Under the pieces are notes generated by a model that saw only the letters and a program-made list of their open reading frames with translations, was not told the origin of the DNA and searched no databases. 64,000 nucleotides of DNA, taken from Tachypleus tridentatus. Taxonomy: Eukaryota > Arthropoda > Merostomata > Xiphosura > Limulidae. The number at the start of each line of letters is the position of its first letter. Within the stretch, counting starts at the first letter, position 1. Of this stretch, positions 48,290-59,330 are shown piece after piece. A program made the translations under genes and the position numbers. Location: positions 137,115,009-137,179,008 of the forward strand of contig NC_134834.1 of assembly GCF_004210375.1 (NCBI RefSeq). Reading direction: 5' to 3'.

Positions 48290-48905
48290 ATCTCGATTTC
48301 TCATTCTGCATTCATTGTCTAAGAAATCTTTAGGGCAGGTATACCCTTTTTTCATTCAAAAGGGATAAAAGGGGCTTGCTGGCTTTCCCAAGTTAGTAGG
48401 AAAATTACGCTCAGGCGATATCATGGTGAAAACATCTTCACCACAACATATCCAACTCAAAATTAAAGTAAAATAATAATAAAAGCAGTCCATAGGTAAA
48501 CGACTACGTCTTGAAGATTCTGAACAGGAATCTTCGACTTCTGAAACACATGTACCTCATTTTCTGATATTACTTTCTATATCAGACAAATATTTGGGGC
48601 AAGTCTCTCTTTTTTAATTCAGAAGGGACTAGAGGGGCTTGCTGACTCTCCTAAATCAGTTAAAATTTATGTTCTGATAACATCTTGGTAGAAACATCCA
48701 CTCGAAAACATAGTGAACTCATCTAGCACTCGAAGGCCATTGGGGAATATACCCATTAAGATTACTCCCCATGCTACTTTGAATTCGTCACACGGGGTTA
48801 TTCTTAAGAGGGATTTGAAGAACATTATCGAGTGATAGATCCTCGCTGGTTTCTCCACCCAAGGCATAAAGATGGAATTACCATGCAAACCAACGTTTTA
48901 ATTTT
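48290..48905 (+). pseudogene. Gag-like ORF1 of LINE D, with a partial tandem duplication
   Basis: The segment FLILLSISDKYLGQVSLFLI, KGLEGLADSPKSVK and GNIPIKITPHATLNSSHGVI lies at about 48565-48830. About 240 bp upstream (48310-48440) a second decayed copy of the first part appears: gggcaggtatacccttttt, ttcaaaagggataaaagggg cttgctggc, versus ggggcaagtctctctttttt, ttcagaagggactagagggg cttgctgac downstream. The start of ORF1 is thus present twice. The minus ORF 48667-48888 is only its shadow. Confidence 0.75.
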
Positions 48906-49020
48906 GGTGTTTACATTCCCATGTTCGCTTGTCACCATCAAGGCAGGTTATATAAATTGTAAGGTATGTCCATATTTTCCAAGCCCTCTCACATGTTTCT
49001 AATGTCAATAGTTCAGTCAC

Positions 49021-49212
49021 TTGAAGACATCATATCGTGGTTTCTTGACGTGTTCTCGTTGCTTTGGAAAGGACCATGATGCATATGAGTGCAAAATAGA
49101 CCTTCATTGTATTAACTGTAGTAGCTCTCACCACTCTTACTTTCATTCTTGCCCTAGGTGGGTGGAGGAAAAAGAGGTACAACGTTTGAAAACAGTTCAC
49201 AACATTTCTTAA
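49021..49212 (+). pseudogene. CCHC zinc-knuckle region of LINE D ORF1
   Basis: The frame reads CSRCFGKDHDAYEC (C-x2-C-x4-H-x4-C) then CINCSSSHHSYFHSCPRW, a second knuckle with wider spacing, as in Jockey-type ORF1 proteins that bind the LINE RNA. Confidence 0.85.
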
Positions 49213-49384
49213 CCCGAGGCTCGAAAGTTACTATCCACAACACTATCTCGGACGTGTGCTGCTGCAATCCATTCCAATTATACACATGAAGAGTCTCTAG
49301 ACCTAGGAGAGTTGACGAGTCAACATCAACACCTATTTCTATCCTCACCATACAGTCACCTTTCGTCAGTTTTCTTTAACCTGC

Positions 49385-50160
49385 AATGACAGATTGTGTG
49401 ATGAGTGAGTGTATGGAGATGTGGCACTGCTGGTTGATCAGAACATGCCCAATCTATCTTTGCTGCTCAATACAGCCTTGAAGACCATAGCCATCCACGT
49501 TTCTCTGGGTTGTATCATCACCGTATGTTCTCTCTACTTGTCGAGACCTATAATCAATTGGACCTTGATGTTCTTATTAAACAGCTGCTGTCTTCATTTT
49601 TAATTCTGGGGTACTTTAATGATATAATCCTCTTTAGGGAGGTGCTTATATTGATGGGAGGGATTGCTTTATAGAGTGTATGTTCTTGGATCACAACATT
49701 TTTCTCTTCAATACTGATGTCTATACTTCTTTCGCGAACCTAGTGAGACTTTTACTGCTATTGATCTTTCTGTCTGTTCTCCATTCACCTGTCTTGAAGG
49801 GTTGACAGTGACCCACGGGACAATGATCATTTTCCTATTATTTTGAGACACCAGCCGTGATCGGTACTACCTGACCCTCCTCCCTCAGTGAAAGCTGGAC
49901 CTGGCCAACTGGCCCATTTTCACTGCTCTTTTGGAACTTGATCCTGCCATCATCTATAAGCCATCAGTAGGTGACTGCGTGGCAGCAGTAACTGCCTGTA
50001 TTGTCCAAGCAGCTGCTCAATCTATTCCTAAACTTCTACACGTTTTCCATGGTATTCTCGTCTGTGTTAGAATTCTACCTGCCACATGGCATGGAAGGCT
50101 CAAAACGGGCTTAGGATATCTTTCACAAGTATCCTACAATTTCAAACTGCATTGATTTTT
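49385..50160 (+). pseudogene. Endonuclease region of LINE D ORF2
   Basis: Shows GDVALLVDQNMPNLSL, ITVCSLYLS near 49515, then FREPSETFTAIDLSVCSP (about 49730) and LDLANWPIFTALLELDPAI (about 49900). The order matches the apurinic-type endonuclease and linker of I/Jockey LINEs, which nick the target DNA. The H and D catalytic motifs are not intact in one frame. Confidence 0.75.
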
Positions 50161-50199
50161 AGCGAGCACGTGCACATGCTCGGCAGGTAAGACGTCAAA

Positions 50200-51960
50200 G
50201 CTTGAAGGAATCTTGGATTAAGTTCACAAGTTGCATCTTTTCTTCCACAAGTTCTGAAGTGAAATGGGACCAGATTCAAAAGGTCAGTGAGCAATATACT
50301 TCTGCCCCTTTTGATCTTGCTCTCTGATAGTCAGAAAGTCGTTGATGCTTAGAGCATCGCTGATTCTCTCGGCGAAAGCTTTTCTCGTGCATCTAGCACT
50401 TCTGCCTCAATCCTTCTTAGCCATCAAGACTCGTGTAGAGCAGTCACCTCTTTCCTTTTGGGCTGATTGTTTCTATGAGTAAAATCACTCCTCTACACTA
50501 GTGGTACTCAAGCTTGCTTTTCATCAGTATGGCAGTATATCTATCAGACATGATGATATTCATTATTAGATGCTGCACCGTCTTTCTCCTCCCTCTCCTA
50601 CTATTCTTCTGGTTGTTGTAACCGGATCTAGTAGGAAAACGTTTTTCCTGATTATTGGTACCATGCTATTGTCCTCTCTTTTTCTAAGCTTGAACAGAAT
50701 CCCAAGATTCCCTCAAACATTGATGACTGCCTCTATAAGACCTTAGAGATGATGGTCAATTGATTTGGACTGTTTAGAATTTGCGCAAAGTTACACAAGA
50801 GCTACCTGCGCTAGTCGTCCCTAATTTTGTGATGTAAGACTAGAGGGAGGGCAACTAGTCATCATCACCAGTTGGGTTACTCTTTTAGCAGAGAATAGTG
50901 GGACTGACCATCACATTATAGTGAAATGCTGAAAGGGCTAGCGTGTTTGGTGTGAGGGGGATTCGAACTTATGACCCTCAGATTACGAGTCGAGTGCGTT
51001 ATCCACCTAGTTTTGCCGGGCCATGATGGTTAATGTTCGTTTTTTTTATTTTCTCAAATCAAAGAACTTCCTCTCGCCCACCTAGTGTGGGTTTGGACGA
51101 CATCATTCCACCATGGACCACCTGATTCGAAATTATCTGTCAATCAGGGCAGCCTTTCTTAAGCAAAAACATCTTGTTTCTGTATTTTTGACCTTGAAAA
51201 AGCTTATGATATTACGTGGAGGTATGGAATCTTGCGAGACTTCCATGCATATGGGTTGTGTGGTAATTTGACCATTTTTATTAAACATTTGTTAATGGAC
51301 AGACAATTCCAACTTGATGTGTGTTCAACACATTGCCATTCTTTCCCACAGAAACTTTGAGTTTCTCAGGGCCGTAACTTAAATGTCACGCTTTTCATTA
51401 TAAAAATTAATGCCATCAGTAAACAACCTCTCCAAGTTGCAAATGGTCTCTGTGTAGTCGACTTTCACATGTCGCGTCAGTTGTCAAGCATGAGATCTAT
51501 TGAGCAGCAGCTACAGACTGAACCACAACAAATGGTTTTACTTTTTCTCTTTCTAAAACCGTTTGCATGCATTTCTGCCGCCAACTGGGTAATTACCCTA
51601 TTCTCGAGCCCCATCTCAGAAAAGCTGTGCTTCCTGTGGTCCCCGAGGCAAAGTTTTTGGTGCTTATATTTGACTGTAAGCTGACTTTAATTCCACACAT
51701 CAAGCAGCTATGCGTCAAATGTACATGGCCACTGAACATCATCTATGTCCTCTCTTCCACCTCTTAAGGACCATATCGATGTTCTATGATCAAGATCTAT
51801 AGTGTCCTCATTCAATCAAAACTGTACTAAGGATCTCTGGTCTAATACTCTGCCATGATCTCAGCATTGAGAGTGTTGGACCCTGTTCACCGTCAGGGGC
51901 TTCAGCTCTGCTCAAGGGATTTCTACACTTCTACACTCTGGATTTTGTACATGTAGTCTG
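50200..51960 (+). pseudogene. Reverse transcriptase of LINE D, split by a SINE, catalytic site lost
   Basis: Before the SINE the frame ends near TLEMMV (about 50740); after it, the LVWF..KS-type block, FDLEKAYD-like sequence (about 51190), LLMDRQFQLDV-like sequence (about 51300) and ANGLCVVDFHMSRQ (about 51440-51480) follow. The last corresponds to AKGLYVDDFYISCQ in copy A, so the YVDD motif reads CVVD here and the first catalytic Asp is replaced by Val. ORFs at 51469-51767 continue the RT thumb in two frames. Confidence 0.8.
50761..51022 (-). repeat. SINE-1 copy nested in the RT of LINE D
   Basis: Minus orientation: tail tttgcgcaaagttacacaag agctacctgcgctagtcg, body ggcaactagtcatcatcacc, gagaatagtgggactgacca tcacatta, gctagcgtgtttggtgtgag, B box gggattcgaactta, head end ttatccacctagttttgccg ggcc. 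Target duplications atgatggtcaat (50749-50760) and atgatggttaat (51023-51034) flank it exactly. Confidence 0.93.
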
Positions 51961-51984
51961 ATGAACCTCTTCTGCCATTTGTAA

Positions 51985-52700
51985 TTGTCTTTATTGTATG
52001 CTTCAAAACTTCGATCCTTACCACAGGATACCATGTGGGATTGTGTTTTCCTTCCTCAGTGGGTTATGCTTTTTCAGAATAGATGGTCTGCCATTGCTCC
52101 TTTTGGTCTTTGTATCCAGGCACAGTTGGATGAATTAAGTCTGTCCTTGGATAACATTGTTGTATCCACTGGTCAGCCCATCTCACTATGTCCTATTACA
52201 ATCCCCAAATGTGACCTTTCTTTAAGTCATCTGAGAAAAGCAGATACTTCTGATTGGAAGTGCCATCTCCTGTTTCTTAAATATCTTTTGAACCATCCTT
52301 CCATTTCAATTTATATAGGTGGTTCGAAATCAGATGACCATGTGGGCTCTACCATCGTTTGTTGTGGTTTAGTGTTTTCACACAGAATCCCCTCTACAGT
52401 TTCTGTGTTCACTGCCGAATTGCACACCATTTCTCTTGCCCTAAATCACGTAAAAGTTATGCAGTACACGAACTGTACTATTTATACTTACTTACTTAGC
52501 TCTCTACTGGCCCTGGAATCGCTTCACTTTAGTTTTCACCTTGTTCTCGTCGATATTTAAAAACGTTGACCTATTTCTCTTTATCATCTACTTCTATCCA
52601 GTTTTTCTGGATACCAGGCCACGTCGGTATTCGCGGGAAAGAGCTTGCTGACACCACAGCAAAATCTCTCTTCTTTGGCATCATCACTGCCAATAGCTGT
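51985..52700 (+). pseudogene. RT-thumb to RNase H region of LINE D
   Basis: The 191-codon open frame 51985-52560 runs from the post-RT linker into RNase H: ISIYIGGSKSDDHVGS, VSVFTAELHTISLALNHV, CTIYTYLLSSLLALES. RNase H normally has Asp in YTDGS and YTDS; here they read YIGGS and YTYL, so two of the catalytic acidic residues are gone, while the Glu of TAEL remains. Copy C keeps YTDS. The rest (WIPGHVGI-like, about 52600) follows in another frame. Confidence 0.88.
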
Positions 52701-53035
52701 TCCATACATTGACTATGGTCTTGTATACAAGGCTCGGCTCTGAGCCAGTTGGCAGCCCACTTGGTTTGAGCAACGTGATAACAAGCTTTTCCAGATCAAG
52801 CCTCCTGTTGTTCTTTGGCCGTCTTGCTTTCGTAAGGAGGAAGTTGTTCTGAATATATTTCGCATTGGTTACAGTTTCTTAATTCATCATTTTCTTTTAT
52901 CTGGTACTGATGCAACAATGTGTGGTCTGTGTGACACTCAAGTCGCAAAAGCCCACATTTTACTTTCGAATCATCGTTTGGCAGATATAGCCTAGTTGCT
53001 ATGCGCCAATAAACGCCAAACAACGAACCAGCCAT

Positions 53036-53986
53036 GCTCATTCAATTACCTGTGTCATTCTGATTTATCATAGAGTATGCACAAGAATGCTGATTTATTC
53101 GTTGAAAGGGAATTCTCTGTACAGAAATGATCAAAGTCATAGTCCCTATATCAGTTTAAAAGTAAGTCTTCATAGTAACAGAATTAAATCAACTATAGAT
53201 TTTAAGCTGCGTACAGCTAGCTAGTTGGGCGTGTATTGGATTTACTTATATAGTTATATAACTTAATATTTAAGTCTTGATTCCTTCAAACATGATGTTT
53301 AATCCATCAAATTTGATGACGATATTTCATAGTCGTGAAATTTCGCATTTTTATAATGCTTATTTCATGAATTAAAAAAAAAATGTGTTTTTCTTTTCCA
53401 TGAAAAGTGTGAAGATTATTTTTAATTGGTTTTCATTGCGTTTTATATATGATAACATGGTGAACAGTAGGATATTAACGTAATTACCTAGCTTTATGGG
53501 TTTAATGGTTTTTTTTATGACAGAAAAAATTAGGGTTATTTTAAAACATTGACTTATGTAAAATCTTGTAAGTGACACTTACATTCTTAGTTTTGGATTT
53601 TTTTTCTATTACGTGGAAATTCTAGTAATTATAGTTTGGTTATTTAATTTGTCTTTTTTAGTTTTTCAAAACTTTGTATCACTTTTAGGTGATAAGTTCT
53701 TTCAGAATTGGAATTTGTCGTTTAAATACTTAAACAACCTATCCAAATGTGCTTCAATATATAACTGATTTTATTGACTTAATACTAGTATCACCCATCT
53801 AACAGTGTTTCTTGAAAGGATTTCACATATTTCCATGACAATACTTTTACATCTTATCTAAATTTCTATTTTTCTTATAGAATAGAAAAGAAATTAGATT
53901 TTCAATTTGCCACTTTATATAAGGATAAAATGCCAGAACGTGTTCTAGCTAGGAGATCCTAGTTTGTTTTTATTTTTCCACGCACA
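53036..53986. other. Intergenic, no recognised feature
   Basis: AT-rich with a poly-A run near 53373; a minus ORF at 53372-53578 is low complexity. Confidence 0.5.
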
Positions 53987-54271
53987 ATGTTCACCATTTG
54001 GGATCCCAAAAAACGAAAACGTCTATATTTAAATCATCTCATTCTAGAAATAATGCGAACCGCTGGGATACAAGAACGGTCTTTCACTTGTTCTCAACTT
54101 TTCCTGGCACCGTTTTGGATATGCTACGAAACGTATGGAATGCTGCCATTAGCTCATCGACTGTATATTTTTGGCTTATTTTCTTCTACTGTTGCAGCGT
54201 GGGAGAAGTTTATGATCCAAACTATCATAGGTCGCTTTGCGTTGTGGAACGTTTGTGAATGTTCGTACTAG
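53987..54271 (+). CDS. Orphan coding candidate, 94 aa, function unknown
   Basis: The frame beginning at 53987 reads IWDPKKRKRLYLNHLILEIM, RTAGIQERSFTCSQLFLAPF, WICYETYGMLPLAHRLYIFG and LFSSTVAAWEKFMIQTIIGR. It has a basic N-terminal segment followed by one or two hydrophobic stretches (about residues 36-50 and 58-72). A second frame (53998-54258) is also open and reads SSHSRNNANRWDTRTVFHLF, VERL at its end. Composition is less AT-rich than both flanks. No splice pair or family recognised. It could be a real short exon, a retrocopy or TE sequence. Confidence 0.35.
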   Translation: MFTIWDPKKRKRLYLNHLILEIMRTAGIQERSFTCSQLFLAPFWICYETYGMLPLAHRLYIFGLFSSTVAAWEKFMIQTIIGRFALWNVCECSY

Positions 54272-56759
54272 TCACTGATGATAATAGAAAAGTCATACTT
54301 AAGTTTCTGTTCATTTCTTAACTGTTCGCGGGAAAATGCAGACTACATATTTACTTTGGTGTGTGAAATGATAAATATGGAAATAAAATATAACAAATAA
54401 AAAATAGAATCTTCGGCAGGACTAATTAATAGTGTGTAATTAAAATTCAAAATAAAACAAACTCTGATATTTATAATCAGGTTATGAAACGTTACAGAGG
54501 GAAATAAAAATGTTATTATCAGTACATTAAATAAAATAAAAAAGTGAAAAATAAACATTGTTCTTAATGGCCTACTTTTTCTAGGCTTAACCTAATGTTC
54601 GTTATTATACATTTATTTCACCAGTGTCTATAGGCTTCAGTAAATGTAAACCCCTTTTCCATTAAAATAATTTCTAATAAGATATAAACCTTTTCTAAAA
54701 ATAAACACCTGAACTGAAGTGAAATATACGGAGTGCGTTAAAATGTTAGATTTTATTCTTATCACTTTTCATATTTCTATTTGAGAAATCTTTGCATCAT
54801 TGTCATAGTCTTAGATTAATTTGTTCATAATTTCACTTGTAATTTCATTAATTTGCTTATGTCAATATTTACATAAACGAAGTATAATTTAATTTCTTTG
54901 AAAATAAGATGTTTTTAACGTTAAGTTTCAAAACAAAACATGCCTCATTGATTAAAGAAAAATAACAAAATTTTTATTAAAACAGTATTGTCAAAGGGAC
55001 TTTAACACCTTAAGTTTTATCATTGTTCTGCACTCAAAAATATGTACAACTATCAGGTTAAAGCTTTCTACCTTTTAGGTTGTTATGTACCACATTAAGA
55101 AAATAACAAAATCTATTATTTCGAGTTATTCTTACATGTTTACTAAATCTTGCTATAAGGCTGCATCACCTTAAAATTTTTAGGAAATATTCTAACTTAA
55201 ACCATATAAATTTAATGTATGTAATTAGAACCTTAAAATTCACATTATTCGATTTATTAGCAAGTTTATTTCTGATTTCGATGCGTCAGTGATCATCACT
55301 TATATCTATATTGAAGCGTATTTCGTCTGTTAGTAACTTCCCTAATATTTACTGTTTATATGTATAAATTAATGTAAATTATAAAATGATATACAATAAG
55401 CGTATCATATTAGTTATCATTCACTTTTTATTTCACAACTTTTTATCAAAAATATTTTATGTTATCCAAAATAATTTTACAAAGTATTTTTGACGTAACC
55501 ACCTGTTTCGCAGACAAAAGTAAAAAAAAGGTTGAATTTTTATTATAATATTCTTGCTCTGTTTACTCATTCCATTTCTTCATCTCTGTGTCTGTTAATA
55601 TGCCATATTCCTGTGGCTCAGGATAAATTGAAGGGTATATACACTGAAAACCGGGTTTCAATACCCATAGAGTATTGGATATACAAACCTGTTTAGTGTA
55701 TGAATTAATATTTTATTTATTTAGAAATTTAATATAAAATGATCACTTAGTTTTATAACAAATGTGCTAAAAGTTGATTACTTTAAAAGTGAAAGTTGTG
55801 ACTAGATTCGTTACGTAACGGTGTATTGAGTTTAAATGTTATACGAGACTTTTCAATATTGTTGACGCCATCTTACTCGAAGCTTATAAGTTTTCTAGTT
55901 ACGTAGAATATTGTTGTTACTAGAGATCTAGATAGTTTTAGGTTTTTTCTGTCAAATGTTTTGAATACGTTCGGATACAGGAGTTAAAGTAAATTAGAAA
56001 AAATTAAATTAACGAAATTATAGTTAGACTACATGATTGTTAGTTTAGCCGTAGCGAGCGATATCTGAAGTGAGTTTCACAGTGGTATTGTAACTACAGA
56101 GATAAGAAGAAGAATTTGTCTTGTCAAAGGGTGTTCTAAAAAAAAAAGAGACAATTATTTAATGCTCTGGACTCAACTGTGATAACAAATAGTGTAAATA
56201 CGTTTGACTTGTTTTGGATATGTTATTTTAAAACAAATGGATTGTGTGCTGTCTATTATTTGTTCAAATTTATCACTAACAAGTCACAGACACCTACTGT
56301 AAAAGAATCCGACCCTATACCAAAACTAATATGGTGGACAAAGCAAAGATATCCCATTGTATAAATCTGTACTTAAACACATGTCATTATGACTATTTAT
56401 AAGAATATCGTTTTCGCTGAAGAAAGAATGACACAAAACTAGCTAACTCCCTATTAAGTGAATTGTATCGACATCAACACGAAATTAATTTCCTCAATGT
56501 GAACTCTCGATAAGATATCAAGGAAATTTCGAACCAGATTGAAGACTTGATATTGCTTGTAAGTGTTATATATCATAATTTATCCTGGAAATGTTCACAG
56601 TTTTTATGCCATGTACGTTACCTATTACGATTTCAAACAGCCAGAGATTTTAATTTTAATTTAGAAGTTAACTGAAAGTCGATATATATCAAATTTATAA
56701 TATTCGCCAACAAGATTAACACACACAATTTTATTTCTTAACACAAATATATTTTAATA
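54272..56759. other. Intergenic; small SINE-2 trace
   Basis: AT-rich. A trace of SINE-2 (gaaaaccgggtttcaatacc catag) lies at about 55645-55670. ORFs at 54343-54558 (-) and 56179-56364 (+) are unsupported. Confidence 0.5.
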
Positions 56760-57600
56760 TACAAAGAACAATAAATTTATAATGAAGATTTTTACAAATA
56801 TCATGGTTATTACAAATAATTATTTATGTACAAGAGTTTTAGAAACTCACAAACAATATTAACTCTTCTATTTGTCTGGAATTGAATATTATATCGACGG
56901 TTTACCATGAATATTCCATGTCAATATTGGTGCAGATGACTAAACGGTTATGCTATCTTTGCAGATGACTAAACGGTTATGCTATCTTTGCAGATGACTA
57001 AACGGTTATGCTATCTTTGCAGATGACTAAACGGTTATGCTATCTTTGCAGATGACTAAACGGTTATGCTATCTTTGCAGATGACTAAACGGTTATGCTA
57101 TCTTTGCAGATGACTAAACGGTTATGCTATCTTTCGCTGCTCGTACCGTTGCTTTTCACAGACGAAGGTACGTAATATTCTTGTAGAAATATTAACTTCT
57201 AAAGTTAAGTGGTTAGTAACGTTCAAAATCTATAAATGTTGCATGTCATATATATGCACTTTCCCAATTAATAAGCATTAATCACAAATTATAGCTTTTG
57301 AAAGTTTATAGTATACTAACTGTAACAAAACAACAATATATAAAACTGTCTCTCCAATTTATGTTCGTTATTTTTTATAAACTGTAAGTCGAGGTTCTCA
57401 AAAGTTCAATTGAGAATAATACTGTATTTTACACACATAGCACATCGTACATTGTTGATTTTTACACTCAAGAATCATTTACAAATTTAGAGAATAGGAA
57501 GGACTTTTGCAATACATTTGACACTATAAGTTACATACATTAACACAAACAAACATAGATATTAAAATAAATATATAATATTAAATACGTTACACTCACT
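56760..57600 (-). repeat. LTR of the Gmr1-like element (3' side)
   Basis: Lies just past the RNase H end of the minus-strand element and is similar to 16890-17575: gttattacaaataattattt, actcacaaacaatattaact, aattaataagcattaatcac, aactgtctctcc, aaacatagatattaaaataa atatataatattaaatacgtt. A shorter related piece at 59690-59790 lies on the gag side, so the two bracket the coding part. LTR ends were not defined to the base. Confidence 0.65.
56932..57134. repeat. 29-bp minisatellite, seven identical copies
   Basis: Seven exact copies of a 29-bp unit (gcagatgactaaacggttat gctatcttt) fill 203 bp with no substitution. It lies inside the LTR of the Gmr1-like element. The related LTR at 16890-17575 has no array. 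The exact identity indicates recent expansion or homogenisation. Confidence 0.97.
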
Positions 57601-57779
57601 TCTTTAGAGAATTAAAACTTGGCGTCGGACAATTTTTAACTAATATATTTTATATATATATTATTAACAGCAGATTAAATGTAATACAATCAAAGGATTA
57701 TCCAACTTCAAACATCGTTATAGTATATACAACGTAATTGGTGCGAATAACCTAATGATAATAAAATTACATAGCACGT

Positions 57780-58110
57780 GAAGTGCATCAGCACAGATGT
57801 TATCAACCTCTTTGACATGGATTACTTTCAAATCATAATCTTGTAATGTTAAACTTCAATTTAGAAGATTTCTGTTTTTGCTCTTCGTTTGGTTTAAAAC
57901 CATTGATAGGTTATGGTCTGTGTAAATGACAAGAGGTTGTTATGATGCAGATATATACACATTGAATTTTACTAAATCTAGCACTAAAACCAGTGTTCCT
58001 TTGTTAATGGCGCAGTGATGTGAGCAAAATGTTCACAAAACTTCCTGTAATAATTGACCATTCACAAAAATCTCCTCAAACGTTTCTTGTTTGTAGGAGT
58101 GAGAAACTTC
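57780..58110 (-). pseudogene. Gmr1-like element: RT C-terminus and RNase H
   Basis: Minus-strand reading from about 58110 leftwards: KFLTPTNKKRLRRFL, stop, MVNYYRKFCEHFAHITAPLT, the end of a Ty3/gypsy RT (FL..NKKELRRFLGM..YYRKF..NFA.IAAPLT). Then, at about 57930-57780, YTDHNLSMVLNQTKSKNRNL and QDYDLKVIHVKEVDNICADA, the RNase H motif YTDHNPL...N.R...W...L..YD..I.H..G..N..ADALSR. It lies downstream of integrase. The rest of RT is deleted. Confidence 0.88.
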
Positions 58111-58486
58111 ACAATGCAATCAACTGATCGAGTTATTGGTAAAGGCCCAACGCAGTCAATAATCACACGATTGACGGTTTCTTTAAAAGCTGGGATAGGT
58201 TTCAAAGAAGAAACAGGAATTTTCTGGTTAGGTTTTCCAATCAATTGACAAAAATGATAAATTTTACAAAACTGAGAAACCCCTTGCCTAATTTTTTACA
58301 AACGAAATGTTTCATAAATTTGTCACTTGTTTCATTGACACCTAAATGACCTTTCAATTGGGTTTTATGGGCAACAGTCCATATTTCATTATGAAATGCT
58401 TTGGGAACAACGATATGATAAACTACAGCACAGTTCTCTGATGTTAATACATCTGGTGGTCTCCATCTTTTCATAAGTATTTCCAA
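58062..58486 (-). pseudogene. Gmr1-like element: integrase zinc finger and start of core
   Basis: ORFs 58241-58486 and 58062-58244 on the minus strand read MEILMKRWRPPDVLTSENCA, VVPKAFHNEIWTVAHKTQLK, GHLGVNETSDKFMKHF (H2C2 zinc-binding region: H at AHK and GHLG), then GKPNQKIPVSSLKPIPAFKE and VNRVIIDCVGPLPITRS. The first catalytic Asp (IIDCVGPLP) is present. Immediately after TRS the sequence jumps to the RT end KFLTPTNKK, so the rest of the integrase and most of RT are deleted in one step. Confidence 0.9.
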
Positions 58487-59330
58487 ATAGCCATTTGGAA
58501 CTTCCTTCAGTTCGTATTTTGGGAGTGTATATCTAAATAGTGAAGAAATCTGTCTATCCTTTATTTGCTATGCGATCACTTTACTTCTGGTAAATGGAAT
58601 TTCATCAAGTGAACAAGATCCTTCATGTTCATCATTTTCACTCACCAATGAATTCTCAATAAAACAATTATTTACAAGATCCCTGTCAGATACAAAAAAA
58701 AGGCTGAGAGAAATCTATAACATCGTCCTCTGAATACGTGTTTATCATTTGCTTTTGGTTTAATTTCTTAGTCTGAGCGAGTGTTACAGCGCATGAGGGA
58801 AACACATCTGGATTCTTCTAAACATCAATCTTGGATGAAACAGTGATCGGCTCGCTAATTATTTTAGGTTCGCCAACATATTTTCTCCTAGACCAATCAT
58901 TTCCCAAGAATAATGATACATCCTTACTTGGCAGAGTAGGTCTTACTCCAACTAGTACCGAAACAAGGTCATGTGCTAAGGAAATATAATGAAGAGAACA
59001 TTAACAAGACCACCTCAATACCCTGAGCAATACTTGCCAGTGGCAGAACTCGAACATAAAGATGATATACCTTCTTACAACAATGACTGAGTCGCTCCAG
59101 TATCATGTTAAATACGTATCGGTATGAGATTAGCAGTGTCATTTGTTAAAGATAAAGAATCAACAGACACAAAAGATCTAAATTTCTCCCTAACTACAGC
59201 AGCCTTTTTATCAGTGGCCAAATAAACAACATCGAATAATACGGTGAAACTACATCCATATGTGGACATGAATATACTGGGTTTTTCCTCCTTTTCTTTT
59301 TCAACCACCAGCAATTGGGCATAATATGAC
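58487..59330 (-). pseudogene. Gmr1-like element: protease and linker
   Basis: On the minus strand, ORF 59108-59314 ends VSVDSLSLTNDTANLIPIRI; a stop follows and then HDTGATQSLL (DTG at about 59096-59104), the aspartic protease active site. Next come HDLVSVLVGVRPTLPSKDVS and LFLGNDWSRRKYVGEPKIIS (about 58860-58980), the protease end and linker, then PDVFPSCAVTLAQTKK (about 58770-58810) and KVIA..KDRQISSLFRYTLP leading into the integrase zinc finger. No RT lies between protease and integrase. Confidence 0.85.

Larger units (their letters stand above)
48270..53035 (+). mobile_element. LINE copy D, I/Jockey-type, long but decayed
   Basis: Plus-strand non-LTR retrotransposon with gag-like ORF1, CCHC knuckles, endonuclease, RT, RNase H and C-terminal Cys/His domain in the expected order, split by a SINE at 50761-51022. 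It ends in the tail cagatatagcctagttgcta tgcgccaataaacgcc near 52985-53035. The long 3' UTR seen in copies A and C is absent between the C-terminal domain and the tail. Many stops and shifts, and mutated RT and RNase H catalytic residues, show it is dead. Confidence 0.88.
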
